A stretch of DNA of 64,000 bases from Micromonospora cabrerizensis (GTDB taxonomy: Bacteria > Actinomycetota > Actinomycetes > Mycobacteriales > Micromonosporaceae), in the NCBI RefSeq assembly GCF_022230955.1, contig NZ_JAKKFI010000069.1:98267-162266 (forward strand), written 5' to 3'. A program made the translations under genes and the position numbers. Positions 7,824 to 16,184 of this stretch are shown here, piece by piece; the stretch's first letter is position 1, and every line of letters begins with the position of its first letter. The notes under the pieces are model-generated. The model worked only from the letters and a program-made list of their open reading frames with translations, was not told the DNA's origin and did no database searches.

Positions 7824-8300
7824 ATGTCCGCGCAGCCGCTCGACACCTCGGAGCACCGCTCGGGCGCGCTGCTGGACCATCTGGCCCGGCGGATGCGGCT
7901 GCGGTCGGAGTCGGTGCTGGCACCACTGGGGCTACGCCCCCGGCATCTGGTCGCTCTCACCGTGCTGCGCGCCGGCGGTGGCACTGGTCAACAGGCCCTC
8001 GCCACCATCCTGGAAATGGACAGCACCAACATCGTCGGGCTGCTCAACGACCTCGAAGCGAAGCAACTGATCGAGCGTCGGCGCTCACCCGAGGACCGTC
8101 GCCGACATGTCGTCGAACTCACCGAAGATGGGGCAAAACGCCTCAGCGAGGCCGAATGCGCCCTCGCCAGCGCCGAGAACGAGGTGCTTGGCGCACTGGA
8201 TGCCACCGAGCGGGAGACGCTCTACGACCTGCTCCGGCGGGCCTCCACGACGCCGGTCAGCTGCACCGAGACGATCTGCGCCGCCGACGACGCCTGCTGA
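7824..8300 (+). CDS. MarR-family regulator with Cys-rich C-terminus
   Basis: 158 aa, ATG at 7824. Winged-helix MarR core: LRPRHLVALTVL, GTGQQALATILEMDSTNIVGLLNDLEAKQLIERRRSPEDRRRHVVELTEDG (residues 45-105). The extreme C-terminus reads SCTETICAADDAC, three cysteines in 13 residues, which would suit a thiol switch. It is divergent from azoR with 82 bp between the starts, so it probably represses azoR and itself and responds to quinones or electrophiles (inference). The intergenic region holds an AT-rich CTATTTATAG (inverted CTAT/ATAG) that may be part of the promoter or operator. Confidence 0.88.
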   Translation: MSAQPLDTSEHRSGALLDHLARRMRLRSESVLAPLGLRPRHLVALTVLRAGGGTGQQALATILEMDSTNIVGLLNDLEAKQLIERRRSPEDRRRHVVELTEDGAKRLSEAECALASAENEVLGALDATERETLYDLLRRASTTPVSCTETICAADDAC

Positions 8301-8352
8301 CACCTCAGCCCGGCCGCCGTCCCATCGCGCCATCCGTTCGCCGCCTCTGCGC

Positions 8353-8399
8353 GGCAGGACGGTCCGGCGGTCGCCTCCGGCAGGACGGTCAGGCGGTCG
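8353..8399. repeat. Imperfect direct repeat at the 3' end of the K+ channel gene
   Basis: A 21-bp unit starting GGCAGGACGGTC occurs at 8353-8373 and 8379-8399 with one difference. The second copy contains the stop codon of the channel gene, so the repeat looks like a small 3' duplication. Confidence 0.55.
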
Positions 8400-9402
8400 T
8401 CGCCGACTGGGGGCGGTCGTCGCGCACGTGCACCAGCATGTCGCCGGTCTCGATCACCGCACCGGCCCGGTCGGCCAGGGTGACGACCTTGCCCCGCCGT
8501 ACCAGGGCGATCACCAGTGACTCCAGCTCGCGTGGCGAGCGACCCACCTCGCTGCGCTCGGCTGAGCGCATGGCCAACGCCATGCCCTGACCGGGGGTGA
8601 GCAGATCCTCCACCACGTCGATCAGCGGCGGGGCCGAGGTGGACAGACCGAGGAGCCGGCCCGCGGTGGCCGAGGAGACGATCACGTGGTGCGCACCGCT
8701 CTGCTTGAGCAGCGGAGCGTTCTCCGCCTCCCGCGCCGCCGCGATGATCCGGACCTGCCCGGCGGTGAGCTGCCGTACCGTCAGCGCGACCAGCACCGAG
8801 GCGTCGTCACTGTCGGTCGCGATGATCACGGCCTTGGCGTTCTTGACGTGCGCCTCGTTCAGCACCGACGAGCGGGTCGCCGAGCCCTCGATCGCCACCA
8901 ACCCGGCGGAGGTGGCCTGCCGCAGGGCGGCGGCGCTGCGCTCCACCACCACGATCCGCGAGCGGTCCAGACCGTTCTCCATCAGGGCGGAGACAGCGCT
9001 GCGCCCCTTGGTGCCGTAGCCGCAGATGATGACGTGGTCCTTCACGGCTCTCCTCCACCGCGACAGGCGACGGCCGGTCCGGTACTGCTCGGTCAGAACT
9101 TCCAGGGTGGTGCCAACCAGGATGATAAGGAAGATCACCCGGGCCGGGGTGATGAAGAGGACGTTGACCAGCCGGGCCGACGGCGCGGCCGGGGTGATGT
9201 CCCCGTAGCCGGTGGTCGAGAGCGACACGACCGCGTAGTAGAAGCAGTCGAGCAGGGTGAGGCCGTCCTCGTTGACGTCGCGGTAGCCGTCGCGGCCCAG
9301 GTAGACGGCGGCGACCACGGCGAAGACCAGGCCCAGGGCGGCGGCGAGCCGTAGGCTCAGCGCGCTCAGCGGGCCCCGGCGCTGCGCGGGGAAATGGATC
9401 AC
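8389..9402 (-). CDS. Two-TM potassium channel with RCK (TrkA-N/TrkA-C) domains
   Basis: 337 aa. TM1 about residues 14-36, pore loop with selectivity filter TTGYGD (63-68), TM2 about 78-104. An RCK Rossmann domain starts at IICGYGTKG (126-133) and ends with a TrkA-C-like module (ELESLVIALVRRGKVVTLADRAGAVIETGDMLVHV). This is the MthK/Kch architecture: a tetrameric K+ channel gated by ligand binding to cytosolic RCK domains. GTG start at 9402. No partner gene; it stands alone, divergent from a sigma factor. Confidence 0.92.
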   Translation of the reverse strand: MIHFPAQRRGPLSALSLRLAAALGLVFAVVAAVYLGRDGYRDVNEDGLTLLDCFYYAVVSLSTTGYGDITPAAPSARLVNVLFITPARVIFLIILVGTTLEVLTEQYRTGRRLSRWRRAVKDHVIICGYGTKGRSAVSALMENGLDRSRIVVVERSAAALRQATSAGLVAIEGSATRSSVLNEAHVKNAKAVIIATDSDDASVLVALTVRQLTAGQVRIIAAAREAENAPLLKQSGAHHVIVSSATAGRLLGLSTSAPPLIDVVEDLLTPGQGMALAMRSAERSEVGRSPRELESLVIALVRRGKVVTLADRAGAVIETGDMLVHVRDDRPQSATTA

Positions 9403-9569
9403 CGTCGAACCTGCCCCGCCACCGTCGCCTGCACGCCCACAACATAGCGGTTACGGCCCGCTTCGCACGTCCGGGTCGCTCGCGGACAACCGACACCGGT
9501 CTCGCACTCGACTACTGGACGACAACGACGAACCGGTGCAGGCCGGCAGACGGAGGGGGCGCGACCCTC

Positions 9570-10082
9570 GTGACGACCAGCGGCGGACGGCGAGCCGAGG
9601 CCGACGACGAATACACCGAGTACGTCCGGTCCCGAATGGTCCAGTGGCGACGCACCGCCTATCTGATGTGCGGGGACTGGGACCGGGGCGACGACATCCT
9701 GCAACGCGTGCTCACCGAGCTGTACCGCAACTGGGCGCGGGTCCGGCAGGCCGACCACCCCGACGCGTTGGTGCGCACCATGCTGCTGCGGCGGCTGATC
9801 GACGAGCGACGGTTGCGCTGGGCCCGGGTGCGGCTCGGCACCGCCCTGCCCGACGTGGCGGCCGCCGCCACCGACCCGACCGACCGGATCACCCTGGTCG
9901 GCGCGCTGCGGCAGGTGCCGCCGCGACAACGCGCGGCGCTGGTCCTGCGGTACTTCCAGGATCTCAGCGTCGAGGAGACCGCCCGGGCCATGGGCTGCAC
10001 GACGGGGACCGTCAAGAGCCAGACCGCCAAGGGCCTGGCGACCCTGCGCACCCTGCTCACCCCCACCCTGACCGGCAACTGA
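9570..10082 (+). CDS. SigE-family ECF RNA polymerase sigma factor
   Basis: 170 aa, GTG at 9570. Region 2: VRSRMVQWRRTAYLMCGDWDRGDDILQRVLTELYRNWARV (residues 18-58). Region 4: QVPPRQRAALVLRYFQDLSVEETARAMGCTTGTVKSQTAKGLATLR (about 112-157), with the helix-turn-helix in the second half. The YLMCGDWDRGDDILQ pattern is typical of the actinobacterial SigE-50 group. The next gene starts 11 nt downstream and encodes a membrane protein of the size and topology expected for its antagonist. Confidence 0.92.
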   Translation: MTTSGGRRAEADDEYTEYVRSRMVQWRRTAYLMCGDWDRGDDILQRVLTELYRNWARVRQADHPDALVRTMLLRRLIDERRLRWARVRLGTALPDVAAAATDPTDRITLVGALRQVPPRQRAALVLRYFQDLSVEETARAMGCTTGTVKSQTAKGLATLRTLLTPTLTGN

Positions 10083-10093
10083 GAGGAGCGACG

Positions 10094-11212
10094 ATGCTGG
10101 ACGAACGCCAGATTGGCGACCTGATGCTGACCGAGGTCGAATCGGCCGAGCGGCCCTCCGCCGTGCTGGACCTGCACCGGGCGATGACCACCGCACGGCG
10201 GCAACGCCGCCTCGCCCGGGGAACAGGTGCCGCGCTGCTGGCGGCGGCGCTGACCGTCGGCGGCCTCGTCGTCCCCGACCTGCTCACCCGGGACCGACCG
10301 CCGGCCCCCGTCCCGTTCGGCACGGCGCCCGCCGGTGCCCAGACGGGCCTGCCGGTAGCGCTCACCACGGTCGACCCACAGCGGGTGTACGTCCGGTTCG
10401 GCTGGCTGCCGGACGGACTGCGAGATCTCCAGTACCAGGCCGGACTGCTCCTCTCCGGCCCGGGTGTCTACCTCGGCGCGTCCAACGGCCGCAGCGACGA
10501 CCAGCGGCAGTTCGTGGCCGTCTGGCTCCTCCCGAAGGGCGTGCAGCCGTCGGCACCCCAGCGGGACAGCGCTGAGCCAGCCGTGGCCGGCGACACCGCT
10601 GCCGGCCCGGAACTCAACGGCGGGCCCAGTGTCTTCGCCAGCTATTCCGGCGCCGAGAAGCCGGAGGCGATCCTGCGCTGGCGGTACGCCCCGGACGGAT
10701 GGGCACAGGTCCGCGTGGTCGGGACCGGGTCGGACGTGCGGGGCACGGCGACGCAGGTCGCCAGGTCACTGCGCTTCGGCACCGACCCCGTCCCGATGCC
10801 GGCGACCGTGGCTGGCATTCCGGGGAACCTGCGGATGATCACGCTCGGCGTGAACGAGTCGCTGGACGAGCCCCGGTCCTGGTACGCGGGGTGGACCTGG
10901 ACCTCGGAACCGGCCACCGTCGAGCCCAAGTGGCAGCGGGCCCGGACGCTGACCGTCGGCGTCTCCCGCTACCGCAACGTCACCGATCCGACCGACAAGG
11001 CGTACGTCGACCCGAACACCACCCTGGACGGGCACCGGGCACGGTTCGGTGGCGAGAACGGCAACGAGTCGCTGACCGTTTACGACGTGAACGGGGCGAA
11101 CGTCAGCATCGACGACAGCGCTCTGCTTCCCACCGGCGGCACTCGGGCGCTCTACCCGGCGGTGACGCTGGTGGCGGAGCCGGCCAACTGGCACACCCAC
11201 CTGCACCAATGA
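10094..11212 (+). CDS. Membrane-anchored partner of the SigE-type sigma factor (putative anti-sigma/sensor)
   Basis: 372 aa, ATG at 10094 after GAGGAGCG. About 40 cytosolic residues, one transmembrane helix (GTGAALLAAALTVGGLVVPDLL, about residues 38-60), then about 300 extracellular residues without a domain I recognise. No zinc-binding HxxxCxxC motif, so it is not a classic ZAS anti-sigma factor. Its position 11 nt after a SigE-type sigma gene and single-pass topology suggest it tethers or senses for that sigma factor. A perfect 14-bp terminator follows. Confidence 0.65.
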   Translation: MLDERQIGDLMLTEVESAERPSAVLDLHRAMTTARRQRRLARGTGAALLAAALTVGGLVVPDLLTRDRPPAPVPFGTAPAGAQTGLPVALTTVDPQRVYVRFGWLPDGLRDLQYQAGLLLSGPGVYLGASNGRSDDQRQFVAVWLLPKGVQPSAPQRDSAEPAVAGDTAAGPELNGGPSVFASYSGAEKPEAILRWRYAPDGWAQVRVVGTGSDVRGTATQVARSLRFGTDPVPMPATVAGIPGNLRMITLGVNESLDEPRSWYAGWTWTSEPATVEPKWQRARTLTVGVSRYRNVTDPTDKAYVDPNTTLDGHRARFGGENGNESLTVYDVNGANVSIDDSALLPTGGTRALYPAVTLVAEPANWHTHLHQ

Positions 11213-11218
11213 GAGCCC

Positions 11219-11252
11219 CGGGGCCCGCGCCGTCGGAGCGGCGCGGGCCCCG
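11219..11252 (+). terminator. Perfect 14-bp hairpin ending the sigma-factor operon
   Basis: CGGGGCCCGCGCCG, loop TCGGAG, exact complement at 11239-11252; begins 7 nt after the stop codon. Confidence 0.85.
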
Positions 11253-11326
11253 ACGGGTCCGCCTGGACGGCCAGGGACGGGCATGATGAGGGTGAACGGA
11301 ACGACGACCGCGAAAGTGAGGCCGGC

Positions 11327-11824
11327 ATGTCGTTGCTGCGACGAGTCATCGGCGGAGTGCTCCGCCGCCACCGGCAGCGTCAGGGCCGCACGTTGCGCGA
11401 GGTGGCTGCGTCGGCCGACGTCTCGGTGCCCTACCTCTCGGAGGTCGAGCGGGGCCGGAAGGAGGCCTCGTCGGAGGTGCTGGCGGCGATCTGCCGAGCG
11501 CTCGGCATCAGCCTCGCCGACCTGCTCGGTGAGGCCCGCGACGATATGCGCCGGGTCGAGCCCCGCCTCCCGGCCGCGCCGCGCGCCGCGCTCACCCACC
11601 TGGAGCGGGTCGATGCGACTCGGCGCGAAATCGGCAACGCCACCCTGCTGGTGAGTCCACGTATCGGCGGCTTCGTCCTGCACCACGCGCCGGTGGCGAG
11701 CGAGCCGACCCTCAGCGTCGCCGGCAAAGCCTCCGTTGGTGGCTCGCGCCCCGGTCCGCGTACCGCCGCCCTGGCTGACAGCGCACAGACCCGGCTGGGC
11801 CCGCGGCGGCTGACCGCCGCGTAG
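11327..11824 (+). CDS. popR: XRE-family activator of clp genes (PopR/ClgR type)
   Basis: 165 aa. The N-terminus LLRRVIGGVLRRHRQRQGRTLREVAASADVSVPYLSEVERGRKEASSEVLAAICRALG is the helix-turn-helix shared by ClgR and PopR, the actinobacterial regulators of Clp proteases. It stands directly upstream of a clpP gene, with a tandem TCTGCC-N3-GGCAGA site between (see 11836-11865), the palindrome I recall for Streptomyces PopR; hence PopR rather than ClgR. Both regulators are ClpP substrates recognised through a C-terminal alanine tag; this one ends RRLTAA. The tail beyond residue 75 is low-complexity. ATG at 11327 matches the family N-terminus. Confidence 0.75.
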   Translation: MSLLRRVIGGVLRRHRQRQGRTLREVAASADVSVPYLSEVERGRKEASSEVLAAICRALGISLADLLGEARDDMRRVEPRLPAAPRAALTHLERVDATRREIGNATLLVSPRIGGFVLHHAPVASEPTLSVAGKASVGGSRPGPRTAALADSAQTRLGPRRLTAA

Positions 11825-11835
11825 GCCGCGTGGGT

Positions 11836-11865
11836 TCTGCCGTCGGCGGATCTGCCGGCGGCAGA
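11836..11865. promoter_or_regulatory. Tandem PopR-type operator between popR and clpP
   Basis: Two abutting 15-bp sites: TCTGCCGTCGGCGGA (11836-11850, right half degenerate) and TCTGCCGGCGGCAGA (11851-11865, a perfect TCTGCC-N3-GGCAGA). They lie 12 nt after the popR stop and about 95 bp before clpP. Because the outer halves are complementary, the pair also forms a hairpin (TTCTGCC/GGCAGAA) that could terminate popR. Binding by PopR is inferred from the motif. Confidence 0.7.
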
Positions 11866-11896
11866 ATCACTGGGCCCGCCACCACCGCCGCGCGCA

Positions 11897-11907
11897 CGCT
11901 GAAGGCG
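11897..11907. promoter_or_regulatory. ClgR-type motif CGC-N5-GCG upstream of clpP
   Basis: CGCTGAAGGCG fits the ClgR core CGCYNANRGCG at every defined position and lies 53 bp before the clpP start. Short motifs arise by chance at this GC, but the place is right. Confidence 0.45.
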
Positions 11908-11960
11908 CCGGTCCCCCGGGCGGTCCCATCGCCCGCCGGCACGGTGGAAGGCGGCGGCAC

Positions 11961-12557
11961 ATGATCGAGTACGGCGTACGGATGCTGGACGGCGCACAGC
12001 CCTTTGGTGACCAGGTGTTCGAGCGGCTGCTGCGGGAGCGCATCGTCTTCCTCGGCACCGAGGTGACGGAGGAGTCGGCCAACCAGATCTGCGCGCAGAT
12101 CCTGCTGCTCGCCGCCGAGGACGCCAACTCGGACATCTACCTCTACATCAACTCACCGGGCGGGTCGGTCAGCGCGGGCATGGCGGTCTACGACACGATG
12201 CGCTACGTCCGCAACGACGTGGCCACCCTGGCGCTCGGCTTCGCCGGCTCGATGGGGCAGTTCCTGCTCTGCGCGGGGGCGGCCGGCAAGCGGTACGCGT
12301 TGCCGCACTCGCGGATCATGATGCACCAGCCCTCCGGTGGAATGGGCGGAACGGCCTCGGACATCACCATCCAGGCGGAGAACATGCTGCACGTGAAGCG
12401 GACGATGCAGGAGTTGACCGCCCAGCACAGTGGACGAACGTTGAACGAGATCCAGCGTGACTGGGATCGGGACCGCTGGTTCACCGCCGAGCAGGCCCGC
12501 GAGTACGGCCTCATCGACCAGGTGCTCAGCCGAGCCGAGCAGCTGACGACGGCCTGA
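11961..12557 (+). CDS. clpP: ATP-dependent Clp protease proteolytic subunit (PopR-linked, ClpP3-like)
   Basis: 198 aa. Full catalytic triad in ClpP context: Ser97 (GFAGSMGQFLL), His122 (SRIMMHQPSGG), Asp167 (QRDWDRDRWF). The oxyanion loop NSPGGSV is at 64-70. ClpP forms barrel-shaped tetradecamers that degrade substrates fed by Clp ATPases. Only one clpP is present and no clpX follows, so it is not the clpP1P2-clpX operon. With its dedicated regulator it corresponds to the stress-induced clpP3 of Streptomyces; there a clpP4 partner follows, which is missing here. Next gene unrelated (DoxX). Confidence 0.93.
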   Translation: MIEYGVRMLDGAQPFGDQVFERLLRERIVFLGTEVTEESANQICAQILLLAAEDANSDIYLYINSPGGSVSAGMAVYDTMRYVRNDVATLALGFAGSMGQFLLCAGAAGKRYALPHSRIMMHQPSGGMGGTASDITIQAENMLHVKRTMQELTAQHSGRTLNEIQRDWDRDRWFTAEQAREYGLIDQVLSRAEQLTTA

Positions 12558-12659
12558 ACCTCCGGATGCGGCACCGTCTGTGCGCCAGGTCACCGCGTCA
12601 CCGGTAACAATCCGTCGGGCCAGCCCGTCCTTGAGGCAGAACAACCACAAGGGGGGCAC

Positions 12660-13010
12660 ATGTACGCCGCTTATGTCACGGTCACCATCCTCGCCTCGGT
12701 CTTCACCGGGATCGCGGCCGTCACCTACCTGATCGGCCACAGCTACCCGAAGGCCCAGATGGAGATGAAGCGCCTGCCGCTGTCCTGGATGCCACGGTTG
12801 GGCATTGTGTTGGCGGCCGGTTCACTGGGGCTGCTGGCCGGGTTCGCCGTGCCACCACTGGGGACACTCGCCGCAGCCGGCTTGGTGTTGTACTTCTTCG
12901 GCGCGCTCATCGCGCACCTGCGGGTGGGTTCCCGCCAGCTCGTGGGAGGGGTGGTGTTCCTCTCCACCGTGGTAGCGGCGCTGGTCCTGAATCTGGTCCA
13001 CCACTGGTGA
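12660..13010 (+). CDS. DoxX-family membrane protein
   Basis: 116 aa, ATG at 12660 after AAGGGGGG. Four transmembrane helices (about 4-25, 43-64, 66-86, 93-113) with the DoxX-like first helix ending GIAAVTYLIGH and second LGIVLAAGSLGLLAGF. DoxX-like proteins occur with redox and quinone enzymes but have no settled function. Single gene. Confidence 0.75.
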   Translation: MYAAYVTVTILASVFTGIAAVTYLIGHSYPKAQMEMKRLPLSWMPRLGIVLAAGSLGLLAGFAVPPLGTLAAAGLVLYFFGALIAHLRVGSRQLVGGVVFLSTVVAALVLNLVHHW

Positions 13011-13115
13011 TTCCTCCCTTCGCGGGGCCTTGCTGACGATCCGCGCACGGGTCAGTGCAGATCGGTGATCATGCGTAGTCTCTCCTCGTCCGAAACATCA
13101 GCGGGGGAGGCTTCG

Positions 13116-14564
13116 ATGGAGATGGTCAGTAGGCGCAGCGCACTGCGCGCCGGTCTGGTTTCGACCGTGGCGGTCGGCGGCCTGGCGGCCACCGAGGCGG
13201 CGGCCCAGGCCGCGCCGGTCGGCGCGACGGCGGACACCGGCGTCGGCTGGATCTCGGTCCTCGACCACGGCGCGGTCGGCGACGGGACGACCGACGACAC
13301 CCCGGCCATCCAGGCGACGCTGAACGCCGCCGCCACCAGCAGGCAGAGTGTGTACTTCCCCGCCGGGCGGGTCTTCCGGGTGCGGGATCAGCTCACGGCG
13401 CAGGGGCTCACCGACGTCGTCATCGCCGGCGACGGCGCGACCCTGGCCCTCACCGGGGCAGCGCTCTCGGTCGTCGGGGCCCCGAAGGCCGTGCTGCTGT
13501 TCCGCGACTGCCGGCGGGTCAAGCTGGTGGGGCTCACCCTGCGCGACACCGACCGATCCCAGCAGTACAACGGTGTCCGCATCTCCTCCTCCACCGAGAT
13601 GGTCGTGGACGGCGTCCGGGTCCACAGCGTCCGGGTCAACGGCATCGTGGTGTTCGACGACGTACCTCGGACCACCGATGACGTCCTGATCACCAACTGC
13701 ACGACCGAGGACACCCGGTTCGGCATCTCGTCCAACGGCAAGGACGTCCGGATCACCGACAACCACGTGGCGATGGACTGGCCGTCGACCGACGAGGCCC
13801 GCCGCTACGGTGGCGTGCACCCCGGCTACGGCAGCAACTCCGACTACTTCGACGGCATCTGCGTCTGGGCCGGCGCCGACCGCACGGTGATCGCCAACAA
13901 CACCATCACCGAGTGCGGGCAGAGCGGTGTCTACGTCCAGGCGGTCTCGAACATCGTCGTCGCGGACAACACGGTGACCGGATGCCAGTTGCGGGGCATC
14001 GAGATCGACGGGCTCGGCGACCCGGGCAAGAGCGTGCACGGGCGGGCCATGGGCGTCTCGATCACCGGCAACGTGGTGGTCAACTGCCTTGGTCAGATCA
14101 ACCTGATCGCGACGACCGACGCGACGGTGGTGGGCAACCGCGTCGCCAACGGCAGCGCCACCAAGCCGTCGTCCGGGATCGCGGTCAACCTCAAGTGCAG
14201 CAAGGTCGTCGTGTCCAGCAACCACGTCCGGCAGGCGAACCCGACGATGCCGGCGCTCTTCGTCAAGGACAACGACCCGAACGACACCACGCTGATCTCG
14301 ACGGACGTCACCCTGGCGTGGAACACCGTCGAGGGTGCCATCCCGTACACCGCGCCGGCGGAGACGGTCGTCATGCAGCGGTCGGGTCCGGCGATGATCA
14401 CCGCGCAGGGCTCACTGAAGACGAGCGGCAAGGTGATCGCCGGCGGCGGACTCGGCGTGGGCAACAGTGTCACGGCGGCGTCGGTCGGGTCGGTGGTCCG
14501 CAAGATGGAGGTCTTCTCCTCCACGGGGCAGAGTCTCGGCTGGGTCGCGATCCACAACAGCTGA
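13116..14564 (+). CDS. Tat-exported right-handed beta-helix (pectate-lyase-3-like) protein
   Basis: 482 aa. Start at ATG 13116 (GGGGGAGG 6 nt upstream) places a twin-arginine signal SRRSALRAGLVS at residues 5-16, cleaved near AAAQA. The mature start ISVLDHGAVGDGTTDDTPAIQATLNAA is the pectate-lyase-3/GH28-like opening. Some ten beta-helix coils follow, with repeated V-x-I-x-x-N-x-V/I patterns (VIANNTITECGQSGVYV, ISITGNVVVNC). This fold is used by polysaccharide lyases, hydrolases and surface adhesins; catalytic residues cannot be fixed. The following GDSL hydrolase starts 1 nt after its stop, so they are co-translated and perhaps co-act on a glycan. Confidence 0.8.
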   Translation: MEMVSRRSALRAGLVSTVAVGGLAATEAAAQAAPVGATADTGVGWISVLDHGAVGDGTTDDTPAIQATLNAAATSRQSVYFPAGRVFRVRDQLTAQGLTDVVIAGDGATLALTGAALSVVGAPKAVLLFRDCRRVKLVGLTLRDTDRSQQYNGVRISSSTEMVVDGVRVHSVRVNGIVVFDDVPRTTDDVLITNCTTEDTRFGISSNGKDVRITDNHVAMDWPSTDEARRYGGVHPGYGSNSDYFDGICVWAGADRTVIANNTITECGQSGVYVQAVSNIVVADNTVTGCQLRGIEIDGLGDPGKSVHGRAMGVSITGNVVVNCLGQINLIATTDATVVGNRVANGSATKPSSGIAVNLKCSKVVVSSNHVRQANPTMPALFVKDNDPNDTTLISTDVTLAWNTVEGAIPYTAPAETVVMQRSGPAMITAQGSLKTSGKVIAGGGLGVGNSVTAASVGSVVRKMEVFSSTGQSLGWVAIHNS

Positions 14565-14565
14565 C

Positions 14566-15765
14566 ATGCGCGCACTTCTCGCACTCATCGTCGCGGTCGC
14601 ACTGCCGGCCGCGACGCCGCCGACGACGGACGACCCGACGCGCCCCACGCCCAGAGCCCGGGTCGGCATCTGGGCACCGGCCGTGGAGGCCGCCGGCGAA
14701 TCCTTCAGCAACCAGACGGTCCGGCACGTCGTCTATGCGTCGAGCGGCGGCTGGCTGCCTCGCGTACGGGTCTCCAACCTGCGAGGCACCACACCCCTGG
14801 TCGTCGGTCACGTCGACCTCGCCGAGCAGAGCATCGGCGGGGTCGCCAAGACCGGCAGCCACCGCCGGGTCACGTTCGGCGGCTCCGGCACGGTCACGAT
14901 CCCGGCCGGCGAGGAATGGCTCAGCGACCCGGCCGACATGACGGTGGTGTCCGGGCAGAACCTGCTGATCAGCATCTACCTGCCCGGCGCCACCGGCCCG
15001 TCGACGGTGCACCCGGCCGCGCTGACCGACACCTACGTCTCCGTCGCCGGCAACCACGCAGCGGACGACAGCAGCGCCGACTTCTCCACGCCGCGACGGT
15101 GGTCCTGGTTCTTCCTCAGCGGCCTCGACGTCGCCAGCGCGACCGCCACGGGCACCGTCGTGACCTTCGGTGACTCGATCACCGACGGCTACTCGTCGAG
15201 CCACCTCAGCAACCGGCGCTACCCGGACTATCTGGCCCGACGCCTCGCAGCCCAGCCGGGCGGGCCGAAGCTCGGCGTGGTCAACAAAGGCATGGCGGGC
15301 AACATGGTGCTCCGCGACCGCACCCCGGCCGCCGGGGGCCGCAGCGCCCTCAACCGGTTCGACCACGACGCGCTCGGCCTGCCCGGCGTGCGGTCCGTCA
15401 TCCTGCTCGAAGGCGTCAACGACCTCATGGCCGACGTCACGGCGGCGCAACTGCAGGAGGGGTACCGGCAACTGATCGCGAAAGCCCACGCGCGCGGGGT
15501 GTCGGTCTACGGCGGCACGATCCTCCCGTTCGGCGGCGCCAGTTCCCACACCGCCGCCCGCGAGGCCGTGCGGCAGCAGGTGAACACCTGGATCCGGACC
15601 AGCGGGGCGTTCGACGGCGTCTTCGACTTCGACGCAGCGCTCCGCGACCCAGCGGACGGGTCGAAGCTGCTCCCGGCGTACGCGCACACCGACAACCTGC
15701 ATCTCACCGATGCTGGAATGAGTGCCCTGGCCGACTGCGTGGACCTCAGCATGATCGGGACCTGA
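14566..15765 (+). CDS. Secreted SGNH/GDSL hydrolase
   Basis: 399 aa, ATG 1 nt after the previous stop. Signal peptide 1-16 (MRALLALIVAVALPAA). The N-terminal 190 residues form a beta-rich domain. The SGNH catalytic core then shows block I VVTFGDSITDGYSS (Ser nucleophile in GDS), block II NKGMAGN, block III EGVNDLM and block V DNLHLTDAG (Asp/His). The order is that of GDSL esterases that de-esterify sugars, such as rhamnogalacturonan acetylesterase-like enzymes. Coupling with the beta-helix gene suggests a joint role in plant or microbial polysaccharide turnover (inference). Confidence 0.88.
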   Translation: MRALLALIVAVALPAATPPTTDDPTRPTPRARVGIWAPAVEAAGESFSNQTVRHVVYASSGGWLPRVRVSNLRGTTPLVVGHVDLAEQSIGGVAKTGSHRRVTFGGSGTVTIPAGEEWLSDPADMTVVSGQNLLISIYLPGATGPSTVHPAALTDTYVSVAGNHAADDSSADFSTPRRWSWFFLSGLDVASATATGTVVTFGDSITDGYSSSHLSNRRYPDYLARRLAAQPGGPKLGVVNKGMAGNMVLRDRTPAAGGRSALNRFDHDALGLPGVRSVILLEGVNDLMADVTAAQLQEGYRQLIAKAHARGVSVYGGTILPFGGASSHTAAREAVRQQVNTWIRTSGAFDGVFDFDAALRDPADGSKLLPAYAHTDNLHLTDAGMSALADCVDLSMIGT

Positions 15766-15781
15766 CTGATCACGGCCGTGA

Positions 15782-15830
15782 CCTGGTGCCCCCGGCAGGA
15801 TTCGAACCTGCGACACACGGTTTAGGAAAC
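15782..15830. repeat. 49-bp duplicate of the tRNA-Arg(CCT) 3' half (att-like site)
   Basis: These 49 bp are identical to 17530-17578, which cover the 3' half of the tRNA-Arg gene from the anticodon loop through the encoded CCA. After 15830 the match stops abruptly. A tRNA 3'-end duplication is the footprint of site-specific integration at a tRNA attB. Confidence 0.9.
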
Positions 15831-16184
15831 GAACTCGCAAGGCCCTGCCTACCAGGGGCGCAAGCAGAACCGCAGGTCACAGGTATTGCTGCAGAGGCAT
15901 GGAGTAGCGCGTAAGAGCCTCGAAGACACATTCCGTGAGGCCATGGCCTCACCGAAGATGGCCGTCGCAACATACGCGCCGGTCCAGGCGAGCCCAAGAG
16001 CCGGTCAGCCAATAACCCGGGATACGAAGGGCACCCAGGAGGGCCGACGGTCGGCGGCAGGCAGACCCGTGACATCGGTGTCGGCTCGTGAAGCAGCCTG
16101 GCGACGGGTTGCGCCGGCTGTCCGCCTCCTTTGATCGGTGCGCTTGGAAAAGACGAAGAGGCGCTCATCGAACCGTGATCACGA
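15831..16184. other. Non-coding or degenerate stretch inside the tRNA-linked insertion
   Basis: No reading frame here has the codon bias of its neighbours. Base composition is less GC-rich than the surroundings. A 10-bp palindrome CGTGATCACG (16174-16183) lies just beyond the 3' end of the transporter gene. It may be the remains of a lost integrase region. Confidence 0.4.
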
